Source of the DNA: Strongylocentrotus droebachiensis | Taxonomy: Eukaryota; Echinodermata; Echinoidea; Camarodonta; Strongylocentrotidae | Length of the DNA: 64,000 nt | Reading direction: 5' to 3' | NCBI GenBank assembly: GCA_035222895.1 | Contig: JAVYIG010002737.1 | Location: forward strand, 1-64,000 | Shown: piece by piece, positions 23,130-34,637 of the stretch | Layout: every line of letters starts with the position of its first letter | Position numbering within the stretch: position 1 is the first letter of the stretch | The notes under the pieces: generated by a model | The model's database searches: none | What the model was told of the DNA's origin: nothing | What the model saw: only the letters and a program-made list of their open reading frames with translations | Position numbers and translations under genes: made by a program

Positions 23130-24800
23130 TAGGCCTCATTATTATTTGGAAAAGAAGGCGATTTATTGTACCTTTCTCGACTGTTCATCCTTGTCTAAAT
23201 GAAGTCCCCCCCCCCTCCCGCGCGACGCGCGAAAGCTTTGACGTTTCATTAAATTATTATGAAAAGAAGACAATTTGCTGTACCGTTCTTTACTGTTAAT
23301 CCTTGTCTGAATTAGGTTTTGGTGTTTCATTAAATTATTAGAGAAAGTAGACGATTCGTTGAACCTTGCTCGACTCGTCTAAATGAAGTTTTCTCCCTTC
23401 GCGCGAAACGCGGAATTTTTGGCGTTTCATCACAATATAGAGAAAGGAAGACGATTCGCCGTACCGTTTTCGACTCTTATTACTCCCTATTCATCTGAAT
23501 TCAGTTTCCCTCTCTCGCGCGAAGCGCGGAAGCTTTGACGTTTCATTAAATTTTTAGAGAAAGTAGACGATTCGTTGAACCGTGCTCGACTCTTACTCCT
23601 TGTCTAAATAAAGGTTCCCTAACCGGCGCGAAGCGCGGAAGTTTTGACGTTTCATTAAATTATTAGAGAAAGAGGACGATTCGGTGAACCGTTTTCGACT
23701 CTTAATAAGCCCTAATTGTCTGAATTCAGTTTCCCCCTTTAGCGCGAAGCGAGGAAGCTTTGACGTTTCGTTAAAATATAAGAGAAAGAAGACGATTCGG
23801 TGTACCGTTCTCGACTCGTCTAAATGAGGTTTTCCCCACTCCCGCGCGAAGCGCGAAAGCTTTGACGTTTCATTAAATTATTAGAGAAAGAAGACGATTC
23901 GTTGTACCGTTTTCGAATCTTAATAAGCCCTTATAATTGTCTGAATTCAGTTTCCCCTTTTAGCGCGAAGCGCGGAAGCTTTGACGTTTCCTTAAAATAT
24001 TAGAGAAAGAAGACAATTCGTTGTACCGTTCTCGACCCGCCTAAATGAGGTTTACCCTCCCTCCCGCGCGAAGCGCGAAAGCTTTGACGTTTCATTAAAT
24101 TATTATGAAAAGAAGACGATTTGCTGTACCGTTCATGACTGTTAATCCTTGTCTGAATTCAGTTTCTCCTCCTCTCGCGCAAAGCGCGGAAGTTTTACGT
24201 TTCATTAAATTATTAGAGAAAGAAGACGAATCGTTTGTACCGTTTTCGACTCTTAATAAGCCCTATTTGGTGTACTGTTTTCGACTCTTAATCCTTAACT
24301 GAATTTAGTTGTCCCCCTTCCGCGCGAAGCGCGGAGGGTTTGGCGTTTCATTAAATTATTAGAGAAAGTAGACGATTCGTTGAACCGTGCTCGACTCTTA
24401 ATCCTTGTCTAAATAAAGCTTACTCCTTGAGGGGGAGGCGCTCTCCCCTAAATTCGCTTTGGCAGTTCCATACTTTGTATAATGTTGTTGTACGTATTTA
24501 GCCTTTCTCCACTATCATATACCATATTTCAGGATCGGGTTCCCGTTTTGTTTTCAGTCTGGCAGCAGCAAAGCTCACACTAGTCTGAAAGACTGTAACC
24601 AGAACGTTTCATTAAATTATTAGAGAAAGAAGATGATTTGTTGTACCGTTTTCGACTCTTAATAAGCCCTAATTGTCTGAATTCAGTTTTCCCCTTCCGC
24701 ACGAAGCGCGGATTTTTTGGGGGCGTTTCATCACAATATAGAGAAAGGAAGACGATTCGTCGTACCGTTGTTGACTCTTAAACCTTGTTTGAATTTAGTT
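23130..24800 (+). repeat. Hairpin minisatellite inside copy C, about 14 units of 105-120 bp
   Basis: Unit: cgcgcgaagcgcggaagctt - tgacgtttcattaaattatt - agagaaagaagacgattcgt - tgtaccgttttcgactctta - (ataagcccta)attgtctgaattcag - tttcccc. Each unit holds a perfect or near-perfect hairpin, CTTCCGCGC-TTC-GCGCGGAAG on one strand. Unit number differs between element copies: about 2 in A, 3-4 in B, 4 in D, 14 in C and 10 in F. Confidence 0.85.
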
Positions 24801-24807
24801 TCCCCGA

Positions 24808-26620
24808 AAATTTTAAACCTCTGATATCTTTATCATGAAATGTTTGGAAAGGTTGATTTTGAAACATCTATTGAGTCAATCTGGCTCATTTATTGACCTC
24901 TTTCAATTTGTTTATAGACAGACTAGGGGAGTTGAGGACGCTGCTCTTGTCCTTCTTCATGGATTATATAGTCATTTAGATATCCCCAAATCATATTTAA
25001 GATGTACCTTCATTGACTTCTCTAGTGCTTTTAATACCATAACTCCTCACCTTTTAATAAATAAACTGATAGAAATGGAGGTTGATGTTAAAATAGTACT
25101 CTGGGTTCATAACTTTCTAACAAATAGACAACAATCAGTAAGACTTGGAAATATTAAATCCCCTACTTTGGTAACCAATACAGGAGCTCCACAAGGGTGT
25201 GTCCTTTCTCCCTTGTTATTTTCACTGTATACCAGTGATTGCACTAGTACCAGTCAATGTTGTTCATTTATAAAGTATGCTGATGACACTGTCATCACAG
25301 GTTTCATTAAGGGAGGAAATAGTGAGAATGAGTATTTTTGTCAAGTTAATCAGTTCGTTGAATGGTGCGATCGACACAAGCTATATTTGAATGTTCAAAA
25401 AACAAAGGGATTATTATAGACTTTCGACGTGGTGACGTTAATCATATCCCTTTGTATATTCATGAACAGGCAATCGAACACGTACATGAATATAAGTATC
25501 TTGGTACCTTGATTGATGATAAGCTACGATTTAATAAGAACACCAACGCTGTACACAGTAGAGCTAATCAACGGATGTTTTTTCTAAGGAAGCTCAACAA
25601 ATTTAACGTTGACAGGACGATCTTGCATTTTTTCTATCAGTCTATCATTCAAAGTGTTCTTCTATTCAATCTCATTTGTTTTTATGGAAATCTCACACAA
25701 GCAGACAAAACTAAACTCAAACGTCTTAGGAAAATTGCTCAACGTCTTATCGGCATTGAATTACCACCCCATATTATCAGTTTTGTTTGAAGATCGCTTA
25801 TTGAATAAAATAAATTCTATTATGAAAGACCCATCACATCCACTATTTTCTTGTTTTACTTTTAACCGCTCAGGAATCCGCCTGCGTGTACCAATTACCC
25901 GTAGAGCCAGATACAGAAATTATTTTATTCCAAATTCCATGCACATCTATAATGCACAAGTAACACGAAATTCTCAGCTTTAAGCGAAATAATAGCGATT
26001 ATGATTATTTGTTAACTTTTTCTCTACCCACCCAGTAAATAAACTTGTAGGGATTGGGTTGGAAAGTTTTCCACCATATCACCTTTGTGGGTCAAAACAT
26101 CCGTTGTTTAGCTCTGCTGCTGATTTTGTTGTATTTTTCTGTCATGCATTATAATCTGATTGGAAATTATGCCATCTCTCTTTCTCTCCCCTTTCCCTAT
26201 CTCTCCCCTTTCCCTTTGGACCCCTATCAACTCTCCCTATATTTCTCTCTTTTATCAGTCCTTCGAGCTTGAGCTCTCTTTTCCTTTCTCTTTCTGCTCG
26301 TATTTCGATTGTGATGCTGCTCATATTCACATCTATATTCATACCTGAATTTATTCATGATGTGATTCAGAATTGTATTTAAAATTCTTGCTATGTATAA
26401 GTCATATAACTGTCTTGTCATGTTTTGTGCTGAAAGCCGGGGGACCGTACTTGCTCTTAGACTTGTTCTTATAGAGTCTTGACGCCCTTCTGGCTTTCAG
26501 CACACGACACCATGTTTTTGTCTTATGTTTTATGTATTACATGTTATACCAATTGAAAACAAATTTCTGTATTATATTATTATGGACAATAAAATCTTGA
26601 ATCTTGAATCTTGAATCTTT
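24808..26620 (+). pseudogene. Rex1-like LINE, 5'-truncated, reverse transcriptase with two frameshifts
   Basis: Non-LTR retrotransposon fragment. Frame 24835-25419 carries RT motifs CTFIDFSSAFNTITPH, TGAPQGCVLSPLLFSLYTSD and the catalytic YADD in IKYADDTVITG. A shift near 25405 moves to IIIDFRRGDVNHIPLYI...YKYLGTLIDDKLRFNKNT (to 25790), and a second near 25775 to LLNKINSIMKDPSHPLFSCF...GIRLRVP (to 25983). The 3' end is marked by the short repeat (ttgaatc)n at about 26590-26617. No endonuclease is present. It sits inside hAT-like copy C between ccccgaaaat and tttagctgatac; copy F lacks the insert (54700-54735), giving an empty site. Confidence 0.85.
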
Positions 26621-26884
26621 AGCTGATACTATAGGAAAGTGAAACTTCGAGAAAATACAAGTATTGTAGTTGTAGTCACTCTTGAAGTCGTCACAGCGGA
26701 TACAAAGTCACAGTTCGTAGTGAAAAAAAACTTGTCGGCCGACCGACGATATATATCTCACCAACTTCAAACTTCTGCATTGATATAGTACACGAGGATC
26801 GAGCAAGAATACCGACACAGCTGACCCGACAAAGCAACATATTTACCCGTGTCTTTCTTGCTCCCTCGACGAGACGACTCCACC

Positions 26885-27235
26885 CAACAACCCCCTTCTC
26901 TCTTTTACTCCCACTCCTCCTCTCTCAGGCTTTTACCTCTCCTCTCTCTCCTCGATCTCTTTCACCCCCGTTTCTTTTGTTTCCCTTTTACTCTTTTTTT
27001 CTCTTTTTTTCCCCCTTTTCTTTCTTTTCCTTTCTTTCCTCTCCTCCCTCTTTTTCTTTTTTCTCTTTCTTTCTTCTCTTTTTTTCCCTTTCTTTTCCTT
27101 TCCTTTCTTTTCCTTTCTTTCCTTTCTTTTCCTTTCTTTCTTTCTTTTCTTTTCCTTTTCTTTTCATTTTCTTTTTTCTTTTCTTTCCCTTTCCCTCTCT
27201 TTTTTCCCCTCCCCCCTTTTCTCTTTTTTCCCGAA
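26885..27235. repeat. Pyrimidine tract of hAT-like copy C
   Basis: About 350 nt almost only C and T (runs of tttctttccttt). The same tract is seen as purines at 13385-13615, 18450-18690 and 54160-54420 and as pyrimidines at 35405-35670. The long KERK- and SFLF-type ORFs here are composition artefacts. Confidence 0.8.
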
Positions 27236-27324
27236 GGCAGCGCAATTTTACCGACAATATCCTGACAGGTGGAGGGGTGTCGCACCCCCCACACCCCCCC
27301 TTTGGCGACGCCCCTAAAAACATG

Positions 27325-28235
27325 GCTCCTATTCAGGGGCCCCTGGCCCTCTGAGAATAGCTAATAAGGAGGGAGGGTGAGAGAGAGAGAGAGAGAGAGA
27401 GGAGGGGGGGGGGGGGGGCCTCCGGCTTGGGTGGCCCCAACCCCCTAGATAATTGTTAGGAAAGAATTTGTTTCTCGTAATTACCACTTATCTACATTTA
27501 ATTCAAAAATATACATCGATTTCACTCTTACCCTTTGGCTTTGATTCGTCCTCATATCATAGTCATACCCAGAATCCAATGACGACTTCTCATTATCTCA
27601 AAACGTCAAATGGACAAAAATAATAACAAAACACTCCTGTGAAATCATGGATTGCACAAACCATGTAATAGATCATTGCTTTACCTTCTTCTACTGTTGT
27701 GTGTTTTTTTTTTTGCTGAGACTATCAGTGAGCAAATAATGTTTTAATGAAACAATTGATATTACCATTGAATTATCTGAAATTTACTGTATGAGTGCTA
27801 ATGTTTAAACTTATTCTAGCTCTACAGCCAGCCGGGTAAAAACACACATTGTTTATAAACCATTGAATTAGTGAGCAAATGGCAATCGATTAGCTTAGTA
27901 TTCTATGAAGTTCAAAAGTCCATGGAATGTATAAAGTGAGAGGTTGAAAGGATACCTCTTTTGGCTGTTGAATGGATATGTCATCATGGTTCAAAGGGGG
28001 CAAACGTTTAGTGTAAAAGGTGCACACTTTAAAAAAAAAACGAAATGACTTATCTAGAGAAGGAACATTGATATCGTTGAAAACAAGCGCGATTATATTC
28101 TAAAAGGGATACAGTCAGATCTTATTAAATTTGGGGCAAGATGCCCCCCGGCTAATGCCTTTCATCGTGGTGGTAGGAATAGGAAAATGGGAAATAAAGG
28201 TCAAAATGGGGACTTATCAAAGGACAGATATATGA
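27325..28235. other. Intron 1 of Ig copy 1, segment shared with copy 2 and the partial copy
   Basis: 27400-27665 (ggccccaaccccctagat..cactcctgtgaaatcatgg) aligns with 44345-44880 of copy 2 apart from a retroelement insert there. 27720-27990 (cattgaattatctgaaa..ggtcaaa..catggaatgtataa) aligns with 36215-36440. A (GA)n run at 27376-27402 is followed by a G run. Confidence 0.55.
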
Positions 28236-28239
28236 AAAG

Positions 28240-28730
28240 GAAAATTGAGACCTAAAAGTAACAAGAGGAACTTAACATATTCGAAAAGGGCACTTATTAC
28301 AAAAGGGGCACTACGTCAAAGTACAAAAAGGGTACCTATCAGATTTCGATAGGGGCACTTCTTAAAGGTGAAAAGGGGCATTTATAAGAAATGGAAGAGC
28401 AATTATTACCAAAGGGAAAATAGCACTTATAAAAAGGGAAAATTGTACTTATTAGAAAGGGGGAAAGGCATGTGTCAAATTAAAAGCGGTAGTTATTATA
28501 GTTTAAAAGAGGCAGTCATCAAAGGTGAAAATGGGGCACTAATACAAATAGAAAAAGGAAATTCATGGGCACTTCTCAAAGTAAAAAGGGGGCCTATCAA
28601 TTTTTTTATAATTATCAGAGGCATTATGTCTGAGGTAAAAGGGACACTTCTGAGAAGGGGGAAGGGACACTTTTTAGGAAAAAGGGGCACCTTTGGGATA
28701 CTTGACGGGAGCACTGTGCCACAAGCCCTT
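28240..28730 (+). repeat. Degenerate AAGGGGCACTTAT minisatellite
   Basis: About fifteen diverged units of the form aaaaggggcacttatcaaaggtg. The same unit in opposite orientation builds 4970-5640; copy 2 has a shorter version at 44885-45025. The 155-codon ORF through it (28368-28835) is a chance reading of purine-rich units. Confidence 0.7.
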
Positions 28731-28739
28731 GAGAAAGAT

Positions 28740-29720
28740 AGAGAGAGAGAGAGAGAGGGGGGGAAAAGGGGAGAAGAAGGCAACTTGAAATATAGTTTAA
28801 TAGCCCCACTCAATGGTTTCTCGCACATCTTTTAACATCAATGATGACTTTTCTCTCATCATTACACTCGTCTCCTTGAGTTTCATTAGATAAACATGTA
28901 AGCGCTTGATAGTAAACTGTTCTAAAGTTAACAATAACAACAGTCTCTTTTTTATGTTACCAGTTTCCGCCAGGCAACTTTATATAAGATCTGTTCAGAT
29001 GGCTGGACCCAAGCTACTCAACGGATCAAATGGTAAAAAATAGTTTGCAAACATATTTTCTAGTTTCAAGTTCCTGCGGTCTTATCGAATAATTTGTTTG
29101 ACCAACTCGACCAGAACAAATCCGCTCCAATATCGGGTATACCACATGCTCTTCAAAGCATGGACGCTTTTCCACTGACCTCTACGTCCGCTTACCACCT
29201 AGCGATGGTGTCAGCAGTTTTGATATGGGCGAGAATTTTATTTTTAAATTATCGAGTTGCTCAAGATTCACATCAAATTATCATATAATAGTACCACATT
29301 AAGCCGTTTCTGAAGTATTGTTACATATGATATTTATTGGTATTGGTTACTTCACAAATGTGTCAAATTTGGTGATTAAATTTGGTAATTTTAGACAAAA
29401 GTGTGCAATTTTCAGCGATTCCGGCCTACTATACTTTTACATATAATATGTACCTACATACATTCCTACAAATGACTGATTTTAATTGAAATATGTCTTG
29501 GATTGGTTAGTTATATATCTTGTCACGGTAGTACGATGTATGAGTTACACTTGTCGATAAGTATAGACAACAGTAAACAAAATACTATCCATACATCATC
29601 CATGACACGAAACCGACCTAACGCTTTTTTTTTTTTTTTTTTTTTTTTTTTAACGTTGGCGTTGTTTTCCTTCAAATTAACAGTTACTTGTAAATGTACT
29701 CTCTGTGTTCTTTTAATATA
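28740..29720. other. End of intron 1 of Ig copy 1
   Basis: Aligns in parts with copy 2: 29310-29460 (ggttacttcacaaatgtg..ttggtgattaaat) with 46490-46610, and 29555-29620 (acaacagtaaacaaaatacta, catacatcatcca) with 46745-46800. A run of about 28 T at 29623-29651 precedes the acceptor of the V exon. Confidence 0.55.
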
Positions 29721-29721
29721 G

Positions 29722-30046
29722 CAGCAGACGCTCCCAGTGTCGGAACAAAGCCAACTGTTTCTCTTGTCAACGGCTCTACAGCAATCTTGCCCTGTCATTA
29801 CACACAAAGCGTATACGGGATCTACTGGACTAAACAAAATGGCCACAAAGAACCTGGAGGAGGGAATATCGTGCACCTGGACACATATTTCAACGTCGGA
29901 AAAAGAACCAGCCTTAGGGCTGGGATGGAGCGCTTCTCTCATCATCACACCTGTCAAGAAGCATGATGATGGTCGGTATTCATGTAGAGTTTATGATATT
30001 GCTTCGAGCTTGACATACTCTAATCACACTGATGTAACGGTATATG
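29722..30046 (+). pseudogene. Ig copy 1, exon 2: V-type Ig domain, frameshifted
   Basis: The first part reads GSTAILPCHYTQSVYGIYWT, with the B-strand Cys (LPC) and the core Trp (IYW), and continues KEPGGGNIVHLDTYFNVG. After ..GMERF a 20-bp gap relative to copy 2 shifts the frame; the last part is readable only in the other frame, SLIITPVKKHDDGRYSCRVY, with the V-set signature D-x-G-x-Y-x-C, then SNHTDVTVYG. Exon length is 325 bp; adding the missing 20 gives 345 (115 codons), matching phase 1-1 borders. Acceptor TATAG, donor TATG|GTGAGT. The C'-D region differs strongly from copy 2. As it stands, use of this exon gives premature termination. Confidence 0.8.
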
Positions 30047-30139
30047 GTGAGTTTTGATCATTCGATTTAACTTTAGTATTCAAAGCGAGCTAAATCTAAC
30101 TTAAAGTGCATGATGGAACCTTAACCCCACCCCCTAATC

Positions 30140-30161
30140 CCGACACACACACACACATACG

Positions 30162-30193
<32 letters not shown>

Positions 30194-30240
30194 CGCACAC
30201 ACACACACACACACACGCACACACACGCACACAGACACCC
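30140..30240. repeat. (CA)n microsatellite
   Basis: About 100 bp of CA/CG dinucleotides in intron 2 of Ig copy 1, just after the V exon. Copy 2 has only a trace at 47268-47280. Confidence 0.9.
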
Positions 30241-30244
30241 ACAC

Positions 30245-31770
30245 ATAATCTCTGTGGGATGCCTGACAGGCTTGCACAACGTCTACATAGGCTACATAGG
30301 CTATCGCCCCCCCTCCCACTCCGGGGTCGGAATGACCGCATGCGTGTTACCAAAATGTCCGGTAAAGGGGTACTTTTCACCATATGTTTTCACGCACCAA
30401 AGTCCGGCTCGTAGTACACAAAATTGACTTTACACACCGGACTTAGGGGGTGTTTTCAAAAGGAGGGAACTCGCATATCCGTACCCTAAATAACACTGAG
30501 TGGGGAGGGGGGGGGGGGGGGCGGGGGCTATCGATCTATAGCCCCCATTCTCATTCACTTTCCTGGACCACTGTCTACGCTAGACCACTCCAGAGCTGGT
30601 ACTGTTTGCTGGTTTTGCCTTCTCACTCATTGCAGTTCTCACCCCACAGCAACCGGAACCGTTGCAACGACAGTACGGGTCACTTTAATTGGCGCGGAAT
30701 CCACCAGCCTGATCGTTAAGTCAGGGTTTTGTTTTGTTTCCTGTACAAAATTACTAGTTTTTCTAGTCTGATGTTCTGTTTCAACCTTTGCTTTATTCTA
30801 GTTTTCTGTATTTCCTCCTCTTTGTCTTTATCAAAATTAAAATTAAATCTGTCACACATATTTTCGGGTTTTTCCTTTCTCCTTAAAAACTTAGATTTTT
30901 CTCTTACATTTTTTTTTACCAACCCCCAAGCACCAAGTACCCTTAAATTTAATACCGCTACTCGCCAATTGGAGATGGTCTTTGCAGATATTGCTAACCT
31001 GCCAATCAAATGATGAGATTTTCGGTACGTACTCGTTGTCACCGATCATTTTCAGCGAATATGTCAATATCTACCCCGTGAAGGATCTGTTCAGAGAATA
31101 TGTGAAAGGAAAGGGGCATTTATTTAAAGTTTTAAAAAAGGCACTGTTCCTACGTAAAACGGGCACTGGGGAGGGGGAGGGGGAGGGGGGATCGAAAAAA
31201 TGTGGGTTTGGAGCGCCGCCTCGGTGCAAGGTTCTTGAAAATATTCCTCTAGAAAGTTCGTTAATTTTGAGACCTGGTTGGAGAATAATTAAACAAAAAG
31301 CCGCTTATGTTCCCAAGTTCCCACTGTTCTGTTGCAGTCTAGTATGTACAAGGCGATGTGGAGGGGGGGGGGGGGGGGGCAGCGACCGTCATCTCATATT
31401 CGGCAGCACGGCTTTCACTTTAGCTCGCTCACTCCGCTTCCTCATAAAATCTACAAGCTGAAAGAGACTTGCCAAAGAATGCCTGAAATCCTTGTTTTCG
31501 GGCAGCAGGTATTTTGATGACGAAGTATTATCGTTAATAGATTTTTTTCTCGCTAGCTTTACTCGCTTGTAAAGTTATATAAATAAATGGGAGCTTGAGC
31601 AATTTCATTGCTTGCCCTGGATGCTAAAGATACCTATATACGCCATTGGTTAAAAGAAAAGAGAGACATAAACACAATAATAACCAAGTCAGTCAAGTAT
31701 ATTGAGATGCCTCTTTCTCTACCCCTCTTCGCACCCCATTCTCTACCTGTTTTCTTTTTCTTTTTCGGCT
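30245..31770. other. Intron 2 of Ig copy 1
   Basis: No exon recognised. It includes G runs at 30505-30522 and 31362-31380, isolated AAGGGGCACT units at 31105-31180, a gcgccgcctcgg word at 31212 like the one at 45500, and a pyrimidine-rich stretch with a TTTCGGCTGCAG acceptor at its end. Confidence 0.5.
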
Positions 31771-31774
31771 GCAG

Positions 31775-32176
31775 TTTATGCCAACAAGAATTACGTCACC
31801 ATAAAGCCATGCAAACACTTAACCAATCTGAACCAATCTGAAGATCTGCGGGACACACCATGTACATACGATGTTCCCGACAACCAAACCCGTTTTCAAC
31901 TCAACTGTTCAGTGTCTGGAGTGAAGCCGAAGGTTTCCCTCACTTGGATGACGAATGGAACCAATGTCGGGACGAACTACGATCTGACGTTGATGTCCGA
32001 GGATCGTGGAGATGGGACGTTTGATCAGACGTTGATAATGACGGGGTTCGTCAATGAGACACGAAATGGGACAGTATTTACTTGTATGGCTGAAGGTTTG
32101 TCTGTGGGTCGACTTGCAAACAGTTCTGTCATATTTCTTAAGGCTGAACCCCAGAATATCCAACCAAATACTCCAG
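31775..32176 (+). CDS. Ig copy 1, exon 3: C2-like Ig domain
   Basis: 402 bp, open, phase 1-1. It reads VYANKNYVTIKPCKHL ... TPCTYDVPDNQ ... FQLNCSVSGVKPKVSLTWMT ... DGTFDQTL ... GTVFTCMAEGLSVG. The core Cys pair is LNC and FTC with Trp in LTW. Two more Cys (KPC, TPC) near the N-terminus could form an extra disulfide. Several N-glycosylation sequons are visible (NQT, NCS, NGT, NET, NSS), as expected for an extracellular domain. By hand, its copy in locus 2 differs at about 25 replacement and 12 silent positions. Whether it pairs with the V domain is unknown. Confidence 0.8.
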
Positions 32177-32179
32177 GTG

Positions 32180-32800
32180 AGTATTAACGAAAATCCGTTA
32201 TTCAATAGGTTTATGCTTGTTGAAGACTAGGCGTTGTTTCGATTGCGCCATTACGTTATGTCTGTGAATGCAATTGGTGCATGTACCGGTAATGCACACC
32301 TAAGATTGCAATGCTAATTCTAAATTCACTTCTTGGTCGATGCCACCATCAGTCGGCGTGTCAATAAATGAGCATGTCGCTGACGTAGTACTGAAGCAGA
32401 ACTGCGTTGTCATGCTCACGCTTCATTGTAAACGTCGTTGTCGTTGTTTATACATACCATATGGTTTTTGTTTCTTCTGTTTCGTTCAACTTCTGTATCA
32501 GTGATAATTCGCCGAGTGGGAGAGAGATGACACAAATGTACATGTATACATTGGTGCTGTTGCCAATCAATTATGTGTGCCCTTTCTACTCTTTACTTCA
32601 ATCACTTCTATTTTTATCATTCAATGTATCTTCCCTCATGAAACTTGAAAAAAGACAATACTCTACATTTTTGCCAATAATATTACCCCATTTATTTTGG
32701 TAAAAGGTGGATAGAAACAAATTTACCTTGCTGTTAAAATGTTCTACTATGCAGTCTACAAAAAGGAAAGAAAGGAGTAAACATTCCACAACATCATTTT
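32180..32800. other. Intron 3 of Ig copy 1
   Basis: Aligns with 50805-51810 of copy 2, which carries an extra LINE tail (about 51000-51340). No exon or RNA seen. Confidence 0.55.
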
Positions 32801-32806
32801 CAACAG

Positions 32807-32914
32807 ATACGACGCAAAAGCCGAATGTAGCAGCGATAGTCGTACCCATAATCGTGTGCCTAGTGCTGCTAGCAGCTGCCGTTGGAATCGTCTGGAAAGG
32901 AAGGAATAGAAAAG
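32807..32914 (+). CDS. Ig copy 1, exon 4: transmembrane segment
   Basis: 108 bp, phase 1-1, acceptor TTCAACAG, donor AAAAG|GTACAT. It reads DTTQKPN, then the hydrophobic stretch VAAIVVPIIVCLVLLAAAVG followed by IVWK and a basic stop-transfer GRNRK. This makes the product a type I single-pass membrane protein. Highly similar to 51812-51919. Confidence 0.8.
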
Positions 32915-32919
32915 GTACA

Positions 32920-34370
32920 TGTTAAGAGTTAACCAAAGTTGTACAGAGATACGAGATACTGTACTTCCAAAGAATGTTTATGAAAAATGTGAATGAAGTA
33001 TGAGTAAAAACAAATCTTTAATGATGATGTTTATGGAAGGAAGCAAATACAGAAACAATCTAAAAATACATTAATGCTAGATTTTTCGATTTTACAATAA
33101 TAATAATAATACTCAGTTTTTATATAGCACAAATTACAATTTAGTCTCTAAGCGCTATGGAAATGACAAATGAGTACAGAAGAAATGAAATGATAAGAAC
33201 ATAATAGCATGATGAATATCCAAAATGAAACTACATGTACATGTATAATACATTGTATTGTATAAAGAATGGTACAAAATTATGTTTGAAAAAGGTAAGA
33301 CGACTTTAACAGAGATTTGAATATATCAAGAGAAGAACATTCTTTAATTTTAATACTGTTCTATTAATTTTAAATTTATAATTATCATCATCGTTATCAT
33401 GATTATCCTTCGATTCCCCTCTATGGCGGGTCGGGTATCCATGTTACCGCTTTCCTTCTCGTCCTGTCTATAGCCAGTTACAAATCAATTTATCTACCGT
33501 CTTCCTTAATACAAGCTACCCACTTCTTTCTGGATCTCCCCTTTCTCTCTGCTGCCCGTCTAATCAGTTCATCGTCATCTTAAAACCTTTCTGAAGTTCA
33601 TTGTATCAATATAATGTCAGATCTAAGGTCGAAAGGGATTGGTACTGTTCTTATCCATAACAATTTTACCAAATACTATTACAGAGGTGATTTGAAGATG
33701 TGTTCAGCAGAGTGAAGGGGGAAAAGTGAGGAGATAGCAATAGTGGTTCTAGAGGTTGTCGAGGGGGGGGGGGGGGGGGGGGGCTCAATCCCACCCCAGC
33801 TTCTTCGGGCATCTTAAATTTTAAATGAATTTAAGCGAGGCACATGTAGGAATTGCATGCAAAGGACCCTGAAGCCCCTCCCCCAATCATTCTTCTAGAC
33901 CCGTACTTAGTGCAAGGTAATGTTTATAATCTCATATAACCCGTTTCGATTAGGTTTCACCGTCACCACGTACATTAGCCCTCTGTAAAGGGGGAAATGT
34001 CATGCACTCGGAGGAGACGGCTCTCCCCAAACTGAAAACAGAATCTGATACCGGTTCTAATAACATTTAGCTGTCCATACGTATTGGCGATGGAACATTT
34101 CTTGGCAAGCAAATGAGCCTTACATATACGTGTAGATTGTGAAACGTGATATAAGTGAAATTCGATCGAGCCAGGTAGATATTGTCGAGCATAACCACAA
34201 TTCTTTTTGGTTTAATTTTTTGTTTTCAAAGAAAATGTGTGAATGTTTGGTAAATATTATCAATCACCTTATAAATCAGCACTCTCTCTGGCCTTCAATA
34301 AGAGTAATTTATTTCAGTTACGAAAATATAATCCAAATTGCATCGCAATTTAATGTCAATTTTCTTTTTT
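32920..34370. other. Intron 4 of Ig copy 1
   Basis: Holds a reverse-oriented LINE/SINE tail near 33098-33170 (aataataataatactcag..gcgctatgg), a G run at 33763-33783, and long stretches alignable with 52040-53110 of copy 2 (for example cataacccgtttc, ccggttctaataacatttagct). Confidence 0.5.
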
Positions 34371-34374
34371 ACAG

Positions 34375-34427
34375 GAAAAAATTCATATGAAAAGCCAACT
34401 GGATCACGACCGATAGAAGACGGATAG
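34375..34427 (+). CDS. Ig copy 1, exon 5: cytoplasmic tail and stop
   Basis: Acceptor TTTTTTACAG; the joined phase-1 codon gives G, then KNSYEKPTGSRPIEDG and TAG (34425-34427). The tail after the membrane is therefore about 23 residues, with one Tyr (SYEK) that does not fit an ITIM or ITAM. In copy 2 the tail is shorter and lacks the Tyr. AATAAA at 34501-34506 is a credible polyadenylation signal. Confidence 0.7.
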
Positions 34428-34500
34428 CCAACGAGGCCGATATCACATGATTTTATACGGTGATTATTCTATGTTTGTGTTTGTATTATATATTTGGAGG

Positions 34501-34506
34501 AATAAA
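34501..34506 (+). terminator. Polyadenylation signal of Ig copy 1
   Basis: AATAAA 74 nt after the stop codon, in an AT-rich context. No equivalent is obvious within 200 nt of the stop in copy 2, where the tandem array begins. Confidence 0.5.
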
Positions 34507-34637
34507 ACAAAATTACAACTACAAAAAGTATGTGTCGTTTTGATTGTGTATAAATTCAGCTACAATTGATACACTTTATATAGCATTGTGAGACCGACAG
34601 AAAAGGGGGAGATTTAAACTTTTAAACATTCCAACAG

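Larger units (their letters stand above)
22779..27316 (+). mobile_element. hAT-like element, copy C, with nested LINE
   Basis: Left end CAGGGGCGTCGCTAGACC, right end GGCGACGCCCCTA (the expected final G is A). A perfect 8-bp duplication aaaacatg flanks it (22771-22778 and 27317-27324), the size expected for the hAT superfamily. Order inside: G run, gattaccgacaaaa block, minisatellite (23130-24800), nested LINE (24808-26620), gtcggccgaccgac, gagcaagaataccgacacagctg, pyrimidine tract (26885-27230), cagcgcaattttaccgacaatatcc, ggtgtcgcacc and C run. Without the LINE it is about 2.7 kb. No transposase is present, so it depended on an outside enzyme. It lies in intron 1 of Ig copy 1. Confidence 0.9.
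20075..34520 (+). other. Immunoglobulin-superfamily locus, copy 1 (five exons)
   Basis: Gene-level entry. The inferred exons are signal peptide (CDS 20297-20348), V-type Ig (29722-30046, broken), C2-like Ig (31775-32176), transmembrane (32807-32914) and cytoplasmic tail (34375-34427), with a polyadenylation signal AATAAA at 34501. All four introns are phase 1 with GT-AG borders. The predicted product is a type I membrane protein with two extracellular Ig domains, probably a surface receptor or adhesion molecule; the ligand cannot be told. Intron 1 is 9.4 kb because it holds a 4.5-kb nested transposon. The V exon carries a frameshift, so the full-length protein cannot be made from this copy. 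A V-less form would stay in frame. No database identity is claimed. Confidence 0.75.

Noticed and set aside
30096-30414. Cys/Val and His/Thr repeat ORFs
   Set aside because: They are translations of the (CA)n microsatellite.
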